The notes below the pieces were generated by a model, which saw only the letters and a program-made list of their open reading frames with translations, did not search any database and was not told the DNA's origin. 64,000 nucleotides of DNA from NCBI RefSeq assembly GCF_030410485.1, contig NZ_JAUHHC010000002.1, forward strand, positions 62,001 to 126,000, given 5' to 3'. Positions 26,529 through 34,044 of the stretch are shown piece after piece; position 1 is the first letter of the stretch; every line of letters begins with the position of its first letter. The position numbers were made by a program, and so were the translations under genes. This stretch comes from Roseateles violae (GTDB taxonomy: Bacteria > Pseudomonadota > Gammaproteobacteria > Burkholderiales > Burkholderiaceae_C).

Positions 26529-27209
26529 TTAAGTGGGCGAAAGGTTCAAAAAGAACCGCGACAACCAGCCTATTCCATGCGCATCGGAGACGGCGCCGCG
26601 GCCGCGCTGCTCGATGCGCACATTGGCGACCTGGGCCGAGGGCACGGTATTGCCCTGCACGATGGCCTGCGGGTCGACCTGGCCGGAGAAGCGCAAGACG
26701 TCGACATTGTGGTTGACGCCGATCTGCTTCTCGCCGCTGATCAAGAGGTGGCCGTTGGGCAGCACCGCGGTGACGACGGCGGTGATGCTGCCGGAGAAGT
26801 CGTTAGTGTTCTCGTTCGAGCCCTTGCCGGCCGACTTGGTCGCCGAGCTGGCGTTGGCGGCGGCGCGGTTGAAGGAGCTGGGCGAGATGCCGGGCAGGGC
26901 GGTGACCGCGGCGGCCAGCGAGCCGCTCTTGTCGATCTCGCTGGTGGAGCTCTGGCTGGCGCTGATGCGCTCGACGATGACCACGGTCACCGTGTCGCCG
27001 ACCAGGCGGGCGCGCCGGTCCTCGAACAGCGGCCGGTAGCTGACCGCCTGATAGATCGAGCCATTGCTGGCCTGCTGCTGCGGCTGCAGCGGCAGCTGCA
27101 CGACCGGCGTGTGCTGCAGCTCGACGCGCGGCTCGGGATAGAGCGTGCCGCAGGCGGCCAGGCTCAGGCTCATCAGGGCAAGGGCGAGGGTGCTCAGGCG
27201 CTTCATCAT
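26529..27209 (-). CDS. flgH: Flagellar L-ring lipoprotein FlgH
   Basis: Outer-membrane L-ring subunit. It begins with a lipoprotein signal (hydrophobic residues 5-19, lipobox S-L-A-A-C with Cys20). Family motifs follow (SIYQAVSYRPLFEDRRARLVGDTVTV, shown in parts; LLISGEKQI; LRFSGQVDP), and it ends in GWLSRFFLNLSP. It has 226 residues. Two ATGs are adjacent at 27209 and 27206. It lies five bases after flgG. Confidence 0.96.
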   Translation of the reverse strand: MMKRLSTLALALMSLSLAACGTLYPEPRVELQHTPVVQLPLQPQQQASNGSIYQAVSYRPLFEDRRARLVGDTVTVVIVERISASQSSTSEIDKSGSLAAAVTALPGISPSSFNRAAANASSATKSAGKGSNENTNDFSGSITAVVTAVLPNGHLLISGEKQIGVNHNVDVLRFSGQVDPQAIVQGNTVPSAQVANVRIEQRGRGAVSDAHGIGWLSRFFLNLSPT

Positions 27210-27214
27210 GGTCC

Positions 27215-27997
27215 TCAGATCTGGGCGAGCTTCTGCAGCATCTGGTCCGAGGTCTGCACCGCCTTGGAGTTCAGCTCGTAGGCGCGCTGGGTCTGGATCA
27301 TCGCGACCAGCTCCTCGACGACGTTGACGTTGGAGGTCTCGACATAGCCCTGCTGCAGCGCGCCCAGGCCGTTGGCGTTCGGCGCGCCGGCGTTGGGCGT
27401 GCCGGAGGAGGCGGTCTCGACGAAGAGGTTCTGGCCCAGCGGGTCCAGGCCGGCCGGGTTGACGAAGCTGGCCAGCTGGATCTGGCCCAGGTTCTGCGGC
27501 TGGGCCGAGCCCGGCACGGTCACCGAGACGGTGCCGTCGTTGCCGATCGTGATGCTTTGCGCATTGGCCGGCACGGTGATGCCGGGCAGCAGCGTATAGC
27601 CGTTGTTGGTGACGATCTGGCCGTTGGCGTCGAGCTGGAAGGAACCGTCGCGGGTGTAGGCGGTGGTGCCGTCGGGCTGCTGGATCTGGAAGAAGCCATT
27701 GCCCTTGATCGCCAGATCGAGGTTGTTGGTGGTCTGCTGCAGATTGCCCTGGCTGTAGATGCGCGAGGTGGCGACCGGGCGCACGCCCAGGCCCAGCTGC
27801 AGGCCGGTGGGTAGCTGCGTCTGCTCGGTCGTGTTGGCGCCGCTCTGGCGCATGTTCTGGTAGATCAGGTCCTCGAAGATCGCATGCGAGCGCTTGTAGC
27901 CATTGGTGGCGACGTTGGCCAGGTTGTGCGAGATCGTGTCCAGCTGGGTCTGCTGGGCCTCCATGCCGGTCTTGGCAATCCAGAGCGAGCGGATCAT
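27215..27997 (-). CDS. flgG: Distal rod protein FlgG
   Basis: Subunit of the distal flagellar rod. The N-terminus has the rod signature [16 protein letters not shown] with [17 protein letters not shown], and the C-terminus has the conserved [15 protein letters not shown] and [16 protein letters not shown]. The 260-residue length is exact for the family. It follows flgF in the operon with a 15-base gap. Confidence 0.98.
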   Translation of the reverse strand: MIRSLWIAKTGMEAQQTQLDTISHNLANVATNGYKRSHAIFEDLIYQNMRQSGANTTEQTQLPTGLQLGLGVRPVATSRIYSQGNLQQTTNNLDLAIKGNGFFQIQQPDGTTAYTRDGSFQLDANGQIVTNNGYTLLPGITVPANAQSITIGNDGTVSVTVPGSAQPQNLGQIQLASFVNPAGLDPLGQNLFVETASSGTPNAGAPNANGLGALQQGYVETSNVNVVEELVAMIQTQRAYELNSKAVQTSDQMLQKLAQI

Positions 27998-28012
27998 CGG
28001 GGTCTTCCTTGT

Positions 28013-28744
28013 TTAAGAGCTGCCGAGCAGCTTGGCCGATTGCTGGCCCTGGGTCTGCGCGATCTGCAGCAGCTTCATCTGCTGCTCGAACTGGCGGCCG
28101 GCGGCGATCATGCTGACCATGGTCTCGACCGGGCTGACGTTGCTGCCTTCCAGCGCGCCGTCCTGCAGGCGGGCGTTCTGGTCGGCCGGCAGATCGGCGC
28201 CGTCGGCGCTGCGGAACAGGCCATCGGCACCGCGCTGCAGCGGCGCCTCCGGCGTGACCAGCTTGAGCCGGCCGATATTGACCGGCCGCGTGTCGTTGGC
28301 GCCCTTGGCGGTGATGGTGCCGTCGGCACCGATGTCCACCCGGCTGTCCGGCGGCACATTGATCGCGCCGCCCTCGCCGAGCACCGGCAGGCCGTTGCGC
28401 ATCACCAGCTGGCCGGTGGCGTCGACGTCCAGCGAGCCGGCTCGCGTGTAGGCCTCGGTGCCGTCCAGGCCCTGCACGGCCAGCCAGGCATTGCCCTGCA
28501 TCGCGACGTCCAGATTGCGGCCGGTGGTCTGCACGACGCCCGCGTCGGGCTTGTAGCCGATGGTGGTCTCCAGCGCGTAGGCGCGGGTGCTGGCGCCGTC
28601 GCCGCGCACCGGCACGGCGCGGAAGGCCTGCAGCTCGGCGCGGAAGCCGTTGGTCGAGACATTGGCCAGGTTGTTGGCCAGCACGTCCTGGCGCTGCATC
28701 GAGGCCTTGGCGCCGGCCATCGACAGATAGATCATGCGGTCCAT
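28013..28744 (-). CDS. flgF: Proximal rod protein FlgF
   Basis: Proximal rod subunit. It starts MDRMIYLSMAGAKASMQRQ with the rod/hook motif LANNLANVSTNGFRAE and ends in the C-terminal helix (GSNVSPVETMVSMI, KLLQIAQTQGQQSAKLLG). It has 243 residues. It sits between flgE and flgG in the standard order. Confidence 0.97.
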   Translation of the reverse strand: MDRMIYLSMAGAKASMQRQDVLANNLANVSTNGFRAELQAFRAVPVRGDGASTRAYALETTIGYKPDAGVVQTTGRNLDVAMQGNAWLAVQGLDGTEAYTRAGSLDVDATGQLVMRNGLPVLGEGGAINVPPDSRVDIGADGTITAKGANDTRPVNIGRLKLVTPEAPLQRGADGLFRSADGADLPADQNARLQDGALEGSNVSPVETMVSMIAAGRQFEQQMKLLQIAQTQGQQSAKLLGSS

Positions 28745-28769
28745 CGCGCGCTCCTCCTCGTCTCAGCGA

Positions 28770-30080
28770 TTAACGCAGGTTGACGATGGTCTGCATGACC
28801 TGGTCCTGCGTCTTGATCGTCTGCGCATTGGCCTGGTAGATGCGCTGGGCGGTGACCATATTCACCAGCTCGGCGGTCAGGTCGACGTTCGATTCCTCCA
28901 GCGCGCCGGACTTCAGCGCGCCCATATTGCCGTCGCCCGGCACGCCGACGACCGCGTCGCCGGAACCATAGGTGCGCGCCCAGAGATTGCCGCCCATCGG
29001 CTGCAGGCCCTGCGGATTGCGGAAGGAGGCGAGCTCGATCTGGCCGGCCGGCTTGCTCTGGCCGTTCGAGTAGCGCGCCATCACGATACCGCTGTTCTCG
29101 ATCAGGATGCCGGCGAGCTGGCCCGGCGCGTAGCCATCCTGGGTCAGGTCGGTGACGGCGAAGCTGGAGCCGTTTTCAGTGGCGTCGGTCAGATAGAGAT
29201 CGATGGCCGGTACTGGCAGTGTCGTCGCGCCCATCGCGTTCATGCCGGCCGGCACATTCATCATGATCTTGTCGGTCGGGACAATCGGATTACCGCCGGT
29301 AGCTGGGAAGGTGAGCGTGGTGTATGGCTCGAGCGGATTGCCGTCGGCATCGACGCTGATCGGCGTGCCGTCCGAGTTCTCGGTGAAGGGCTGGCCATTG
29401 GCCGTTGCGAAGATGTTCCAGGTCGTGTTGCCATCGACATCGGGCGTGGTCTTCTGGAAGTAGAAAGTCACGGCGATGTCCTGCCCCTTGGCGTCATATA
29501 CGGTCATCGAGGTCGCGTTGTTGTACGTCGTCGGGTCGCTCAGCAACATACCAGGGCGTGTGTCGGACGCGGTAACAGCCGAGCGGGAGTCCAGATTGAA
29601 CTCAGTGTCGACGCGGCTCGTCGCTCTCGGCGCGATACCCGCGGTCGGCAGCTGCAGGGGCCTCGCTAGGCCCGGCTGGATCACGCCGCTGCCGTCGGCC
29701 GGGTAGCCGAGCAGCTTCAGTTGGTCGTTGTTGACGATGAAGCCCTCGCGGTCCAGCTTGAACTGGCCGTTGCGGGTGTACATCGCCGGGTTCTTGCCGT
29801 CGCTGACCTGGAAGAAGCCGCCGCCGTTGATGGCCAGATCCATCGGGCTCTCGGTCGTCGTGATATTGCCCTGGGTGAACTGCTGGGCCACCGTCTGGAG
29901 GCTGACGCCGATACCGACCTGGCTGGCACCGGCACCGTTGAGCGCGCCGGCATAGACATCGGCGAACTCGGCTCGTGCGCTCTTGGCGCCGTAGGTGCTG
30001 GCGTTGGCGATGTTGTTGCCGATCACGTCCAGGCTCTTGCTGGAGGCGTTCAGACCGGAAAGACCTTGTTGAAAGCTCAT
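28770..30080 (-). CDS. flgE: Flagellar hook protein FlgE
   Basis: Structural subunit of the hook. The ends are conserved: MSFQQGLSGLNASSKSLD with VIGNNIANASTYGAK at the N-terminus and LEESNVDLTAELVNMV with YQANAQTIKTQDQVMQ at the C-terminus. The central exposed D1/D2 domain (about 29190-29660 in the DNA) is visibly less GC-biased at third positions than the rest. At 436 residues it is within family range. It is separated from flgD by 28 bases. Confidence 0.97.
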   Translation of the reverse strand: MSFQQGLSGLNASSKSLDVIGNNIANASTYGAKSARAEFADVYAGALNGAGASQVGIGVSLQTVAQQFTQGNITTTESPMDLAINGGGFFQVSDGKNPAMYTRNGQFKLDREGFIVNNDQLKLLGYPADGSGVIQPGLARPLQLPTAGIAPRATSRVDTEFNLDSRSAVTASDTRPGMLLSDPTTYNNATSMTVYDAKGQDIAVTFYFQKTTPDVDGNTTWNIFATANGQPFTENSDGTPISVDADGNPLEPYTTLTFPATGGNPIVPTDKIMMNVPAGMNAMGATTLPVPAIDLYLTDATENGSSFAVTDLTQDGYAPGQLAGILIENSGIVMARYSNGQSKPAGQIELASFRNPQGLQPMGGNLWARTYGSGDAVVGVPGDGNMGALKSGALEESNVDLTAELVNMVTAQRIYQANAQTIKTQDQVMQTIVNLR

Positions 30081-30108
30081 GGGGTGTCCTTGGCGGGGGG
30101 CAGGCGGT

Positions 30109-30744
30109 TCAGTCGAAGGAGGTGACGCTGGCGTAGTCGACCAGGCCCAGGTTCTTCAGCTCCAGCTTCAGGCTGCCGCCGCTGGCGTTGACCGAGGTCA
30201 CGGTGTCGCGGGTGAAGGTGGTGCTGCTGACCGGGGCGGCGCCTTTGGTGGCGGTGATGCGGTACTTCAGATCCGAGTCGATGCCGTAGGCGGTGCTTGG
30301 CCATGTGAAGTCCTGGCGGCCGGCGCCCTGGGCGCCCAGCTGCACGGTGTCGATCACGCTGCCGGCCGGGCTCAGGATCTCCAGCTTGACCGCATCGGCC
30401 GGCGAGGCCAGCTCGTAGCTGCCCTGGCCGGCGCCGGAGGACATGTCGAGCCGGTTGCCGGCGACGCTGACCTCGCGACCGACCAGGGACACGCTCTGCA
30501 GCATCTGCATCTGGCCGAACTGCGAGGCCAGCGACTTGACCGAGCTGTCCAGCGTGCTGATGCCCGACACCGTCTGGATCTGCGCCATCTGGCTGGTCAC
30601 CTGGGCGTTGTCCATCGGGTTCATCGGATCCTGGTTCTGCATCTGCGCGACCAGCAGCTTCAGGAAGCGGTCCTGCGTGTCCTGCGCCGTCTTGGCCGCG
30701 GTGGCGCTGGTGCTCGGGGTGGTGTTCAGTGCGGTGACATCCAT
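30109..30744 (-). CDS. flgD: Hook-capping protein FlgD
   Basis: Scaffold that caps the growing hook. The N-terminal segment QDRFLKLLVAQMQNQDPMNPMDNAQ is the family hallmark (read in parts), followed by the FLIN/FlgD Ig-like domain. The 211-residue length is typical. It is placed between flgC and flgE, with a 14-base gap to flgC. Confidence 0.97.
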   Translation of the reverse strand: MDVTALNTTPSTSATAAKTAQDTQDRFLKLLVAQMQNQDPMNPMDNAQVTSQMAQIQTVSGISTLDSSVKSLASQFGQMQMLQSVSLVGREVSVAGNRLDMSSGAGQGSYELASPADAVKLEILSPAGSVIDTVQLGAQGAGRQDFTWPSTAYGIDSDLKYRITATKGAAPVSSTTFTRDTVTSVNASGGSLKLELKNLGLVDYASVTSFD

Positions 30745-30758
30745 CTCTCAGGCGCTCC

Positions 30759-31175
30759 TCAGGACTGGCCCAGCTGCAAGGTCTTGAGCAGCAGGTTTTT
30801 GGCCGTGCTCATCACCTCGATATTGTTTTGATACGAACGCGAGGCGGAAATCATGTTGACCATCTCCTCGACCGTGTTGACATTGCTGTAGGTCACATAG
30901 CCCTCGGCATCGGCCTGCGGATGCTTGGGGTCCAGCACCTTGCGGCCGGGCGTCTGGTCCTCGCTGATCGTGCTGACGCGCACGCCGGCCGAGGCCAGGT
31001 CGTTGCCCGCGCCGACCAGGGCGGTCTGGAACACCACCTGGCGCGCCTTGTAGGCTTGGCCGTCCGGGCCGGCCACCGTGTCGGCATTGGCCAGGTTGCT
31101 GGCCACCACGTTCAGGCGTTGGCTCTGCGAGCTGACCGCGCTGCCGGAGATATTGAAGATCTGGAACATCGACAT
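30759..31175 (-). CDS. flgC: Proximal rod protein FlgC
   Basis: Proximal rod subunit of 138 residues. It has N-terminal MSMFQIFNISGSAVSSQSQ with LNVVASNLANADTV, and C-terminal YSNVNTVEEMVNMISASRSY. It lies 17 bases after flgB in the flg operon. Confidence 0.97.
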   Translation of the reverse strand: MSMFQIFNISGSAVSSQSQRLNVVASNLANADTVAGPDGQAYKARQVVFQTALVGAGNDLASAGVRVSTISEDQTPGRKVLDPKHPQADAEGYVTYSNVNTVEEMVNMISASRSYQNNIEVMSTAKNLLLKTLQLGQS

Positions 31176-31192
31176 GACGGGCTAATCCTTTA

Positions 31193-31606
31193 TCAGCCGG
31201 CGTTATGCGGCTTCATCGAGTCCAACGTAGTGCGCACCGAGGCATTGATGAAGCGCAGCGTCGCCTCGTACTTGACCGAGTTGTCGGCGAAGTTGGCGCG
31301 CTCGCGGTCCATATCCACGCTATTGCTGTCCAGATTGGTCTGGGCGGCGGTGGAATACAGCTTTTCGGCATCGCTGCGGGCGCCGGCCGGCGGGGCGATA
31401 TGGCCGGCGCGCGTCGTCGTCATGGCGCCGGGCACGGCCGCGCCGCCGGTGGCCTCGCGCAGCGCGCGGGCAAAGTCGATGTCGCGGGCCTGGTAGCCCG
31501 GCGTGTCGGCATTGGCGATATTGCTGGCGAGCAGGCGCTGGCGTTCGGACCGCAGCGCAAGCGCCTGGGTCTGGAAGTTCAGCGGGTCGGTCAGTCGGTT
31601 CATCAT
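31193..31606 (-). CDS. flgB: Proximal rod protein FlgB
   Basis: First gene of the flgBCDEFGHIJKL operon; proximal rod subunit. The motif LASNIANADTPGYQARDIDF and the C-terminal NSVKYEATLRFINASV are characteristic. Two tandem ATGs at 31606 and 31603 can start the 137-residue protein; the longer reading from 31639 adds residues not found in the family. It is divergent from flgA; the 165-base gap must contain the operon promoter, but I see no convincing sigma-28 or sigma-54 site there. Confidence 0.94.
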   Translation of the reverse strand: MMNRLTDPLNFQTQALALRSERQRLLASNIANADTPGYQARDIDFARALREATGGAAVPGAMTTTRAGHIAPPAGARSDAEKLYSTAAQTNLDSNSVDMDRERANFADNSVKYEATLRFINASVRTTLDSMKPHNAG

Positions 31607-31771
31607 GTGAGGTGCCCTTTGCTGGGGCCGCCGCTCCACGCAGGCTTGCGGGATTTGGCGATGTGAACGGATTGTTGGTGGCCGACCGGCAAAACATTAG
31701 CGGGAATAAAGAGGGCTTTGCTGCGCATTTCCGGGCTCAGCGGCGCCGGCCCCGGGTCTAAAGTTGCCGCC

Positions 31772-32551
31772 ATGCATCAGATTCGCCCGTCCTCCCTGCT
31801 GTTCGCCGTGCTGCGCCTGTTGGCCGCAGTCGGCGTGGGCCTGGTCGTGGCGACGGGCCTGGGCCTCGCGCTGCCCGCTCGCGCCCAGGCGCTGGACGCC
31901 GGCCTGGCCAGCCAGGTGCAGCAGCTGGCCGAGGCCGGCGCGCTGAACGGCATGCCGGCGCAGGCGCGCGTTGAGGTGCAGCTGGGCCGGCTCGATCCGC
32001 GCCTGAAGCTGGCCCCCTGCCGCCAGGTGCAGCCCTATCTGCCGACCGGCCTGTCGATGTGGGGCCGCACCCGCATCGGCCTGCGCTGCCTGGATGGCCA
32101 GCATGGCGGGCAGGGTGCCGCCGCCGGCCTGGCGCGCTGGAACGTCAGCCTGCCGGTGACGGTCAAGGTCTATGGCCGGGCGCTGGTCGCCTCGGGCCCG
32201 CTGCCGGCCGGCACGGTGCTGACTCAAGAACATCTGTCGGTGGCCGAAATCGATATCGCGGCGGAGCCGGCAGCTGGTTTCACGGATGCCGCCGCCCTGG
32301 TCGGCCGTACGCTGACCCGCCCGCTGGCCGCCGGCGACGCGCTGCGCAGCAGCAGCCTGAACCGGCGCCAGTGGTTTGCCGCCGGCGAGACGGTGATGGT
32401 GCGGGTCGCCGGTCCCGGTTATGCGATCGCCGGCGAAGGCCAGGCGCTGACGGCCGGGCTGGACGGGCAGGACGTGAAGATCCGTTTCGACAACGGCCGC
32501 ACGGTCAGCGGCCGGGCGACCGGCGAGCGTCTGGTGGAGTTGCTGCTGTGA
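31772..32551 (+). CDS. flgA: P-ring assembly chaperone FlgA
   Basis: Periplasmic chaperone for FlgI P-ring assembly. A signal peptide (MHQIRPSSLLFAVLRLL, then a long hydrophobic stretch, cleavage near ARA-Q) precedes the SAF-like domain. Conserved features include RLDPRLKLAPC, RWNVSLPVTVKVYG, GTVLTQEHL and the C-terminal DVKIRFDNGRTVSGR. The ATG at 31772 gives 259 residues. It is divergent from flgB and 121 bases upstream of flgM. Confidence 0.94.
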   Translation: MHQIRPSSLLFAVLRLLAAVGVGLVVATGLGLALPARAQALDAGLASQVQQLAEAGALNGMPAQARVEVQLGRLDPRLKLAPCRQVQPYLPTGLSMWGRTRIGLRCLDGQHGGQGAAAGLARWNVSLPVTVKVYGRALVASGPLPAGTVLTQEHLSVAEIDIAAEPAAGFTDAAALVGRTLTRPLAAGDALRSSSLNRRQWFAAGETVMVRVAGPGYAIAGEGQALTAGLDGQDVKIRFDNGRTVSGRATGERLVELLL

Positions 32552-32594
32552 GCGGGCATTCCGGCCGGCTTGCACATTTTTTTGACGAAAGTCC

Positions 32595-32621
32595 TAAAGT
32601 GCCGCTCGGACGCGTCGATAC
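32595..32621 (+). promoter_or_regulatory. Sigma-28 (FliA) promoter of flgM
   Basis: TAAAGTGC, exactly eleven bases, then GTCGATAC. The known FliA consensus is TAAAGTTT-N11-GCCGATAA, so six of eight bases match in each box with perfect spacing. It ends 51 bases before the flgM ATG. This predicts that flgM-flgN is boosted by the sigma factor that FlgM inhibits. Confidence 0.85.
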
Positions 32622-32672
32622 ACCGAAAAACCGGGTCAGGTCTGTGACCGGCCGGGACCTTTGGAGAACAGC

Positions 32673-33005
32673 ATGAAAATCGGTAACAGCCCAGAAGCCG
32701 CTGCCAGCCCCGTCGGGGCCGACAAGGCCGCCGCCGGCACGCGTTCGCAGCAGCCCGCTGCCGCCGCGACCGTCGCCGGCGCCAAGAAGGCGCCCGAGGC
32801 CAGCACCCAGCTGAATCTGTCCAGCACCGCCAGCAGCCTGCTGTCCGGCGTCGGTGCGGACGAGGGCAGCTTCGATGCCGAGAAGGTCCAGCGCATCTCG
32901 CAGGCAATCGCCGAGGGCAAGTTCAGCGTCAATGCCGACGCGATCGCCGACAAGCTGATCGCCAACGCGCAGGAACTGCTGGCCCGCACGCAGCCCAAGC
33001 ACTGA
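32673..33005 (+). CDS. flgM: Anti-sigma-28 factor FlgM
   Basis: Binds and holds FliA until hook completion allows FlgM export. The N-terminal half is Ala/Ser/Pro-rich and likely disordered. The C-terminal helical sigma-binding part is conserved (DAEKVQRISQAIAEGKFSV, ADAIADKLIANAQELL). The ATG at 32673 follows a GGAG and gives 110 residues. It is preceded by a FliA-type promoter and followed by flgN. Confidence 0.95.
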   Translation: MKIGNSPEAAASPVGADKAAAGTRSQQPAAAATVAGAKKAPEASTQLNLSSTASSLLSGVGADEGSFDAEKVQRISQAIAEGKFSVNADAIADKLIANAQELLARTQPKH

Positions 33006-33081
33006 GCGAACGGGCCGGCGCCCGGCCGGTCTTCCGACAAAACCAAGAATGAATCTCGACGCCCAGAGGGCGGGGACAACC

Positions 33082-33489
33082 ATGCACCTTTCGCCTTCGA
33101 CGACGACAGAGCCAAGCAACCCGGTCAGCCAGCAGCTCGAAAAGCCGCTGCTGGAGGTCGAGAGCTGCCTGAATCTGCTCGGCGAGGCGCTGCTGCGCCG
33201 CGACACGCCGGCGATCGAACAGCATTCGGCCCAGCTGCACCAGGCCCTGGCCCAGGCGATCGCCAGCTTCAGCGAGGCCGCCCGCAGCGGCAATGTGCCG
33301 GCCAGCCTGCGCAACCGCCTGGTCCAGGCCGGCGGCCGCGTCGCCGCCCAGCGCGAATCGCTGGCCCGCGCCACCGCCGCGCTGGATCGCGCGATCGACG
33401 TGCTGATGCCCAGCGAAAGCAGCGGGCTCTACTCGGCCCTGGGCAAGAGCGAGCGCAAGTCCAGCCTGGGCGGCGCGATCCAGGCCTGA
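33082..33489 (+). CDS. flgN: Flagellar export chaperone FlgN
   Basis: Cytoplasmic chaperone for FlgK and FlgL. It is an all-helical protein of 135 residues (LLEVESCLNLLGEALLRRD and a long second helix), ending in the family-like SSGLYSALGKSERKSSLGG. The ATG at 33082 has a GGGG six bases upstream; the ATG at 33049 (eleven codons earlier) is an alternative with a poorer site. It lies downstream of flgM and is followed by a terminator. Confidence 0.88.
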   Translation: MHLSPSTTTEPSNPVSQQLEKPLLEVESCLNLLGEALLRRDTPAIEQHSAQLHQALAQAIASFSEAARSGNVPASLRNRLVQAGGRVAAQRESLARATAALDRAIDVLMPSESSGLYSALGKSERKSSLGGAIQA

Positions 33490-33533
33490 GCCCGGCCCGA
33501 GGGCGTGCGGCAGGCGCCGCCGGCAAGAAAGCG

Positions 33534-33558
33534 AAAGCCACCCGAGGGTGGCTTTTTT
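33534..33558 (+). terminator. Rho-independent terminator after flgN
   Basis: AGCCACC and GGTGGCT pair in a seven-base-pair stem around a CGAG loop and are followed by six T residues. A short A-run on the other side could let it work in both directions for the convergent DUF1841 gene. Confidence 0.88.
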
Positions 33559-33595
33559 GCGCCCGTCGCGGTGGTGTCGCCCGGGATGAACGCTG

Positions 33596-34027
33596 CTAGG
33601 CGGTGGCCTTTCGGCGTATCGAGTCCAGATAGGCATGCCCGTCCGGCGGCAGGCCGCTGCGCTGCGAGGCCCAGATCATTTCGCCCAGCGCATCCATGGC
33701 CACATGATGGGCCTCGTGCAGCGAGTTGCGCTTGGCGGCCATCAGGTCGATCGCCTGGCGGATGCCGCTGGGCTGGTCGATCGCATGCTGCTCGGTGATC
33801 GTCAGGTGCATGGACAGGTGCAGGAAGGGATTCGTGCGGCCCTCCTCCACGCTGTAGACGGCCGCCAGCGCGGTCTCCTCGTCGGCCAGCTCGGCGTGGT
33901 ACTCGGGGTGCTGCTGGATCCAGTCGGCGGCCAGCGCCTCCATCGGGATCAGCGGCGCGCCCTCGCGCAGCTTGCGATAGGTCTGGCAGAAGAAACGGCG
34001 GACTTCGAGTTGGGACGGGGCGAACAT
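33596..34027 (-). CDS. DUF1841 family protein
   Basis: A 143-residue protein of unknown function that fits DUF1841. It starts MFAPSQLEVRRFFCQTYRKL and includes EALAADWIQQHPEYH, NPFLHLSMHLTITEQ and LHEAHHVAMDALGEMIW. It is mainly helical and soluble, with several His residues (HLSMHL, EAHH) that might bind metal. It follows the KefC-type gene by 17 bases on the same strand and converges with flgN. Confidence 0.85.
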   Translation of the reverse strand: MFAPSQLEVRRFFCQTYRKLREGAPLIPMEALAADWIQQHPEYHAELADEETALAAVYSVEEGRTNPFLHLSMHLTITEQHAIDQPSGIRQAIDLMAAKRNSLHEAHHVAMDALGEMIWASQRSGLPPDGHAYLDSIRRKATA

Positions 34028-34044
34028 GGGCGCAATTGTCGCCG

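Noticed and set aside
31759-31785. TAAAGTT upstream of flgA as a sigma-28 promoter
   Set aside because: The -35-like box is good, but the expected -10 would fall inside the flgA coding region and reads CAGATTCG rather than GCCGATAA.
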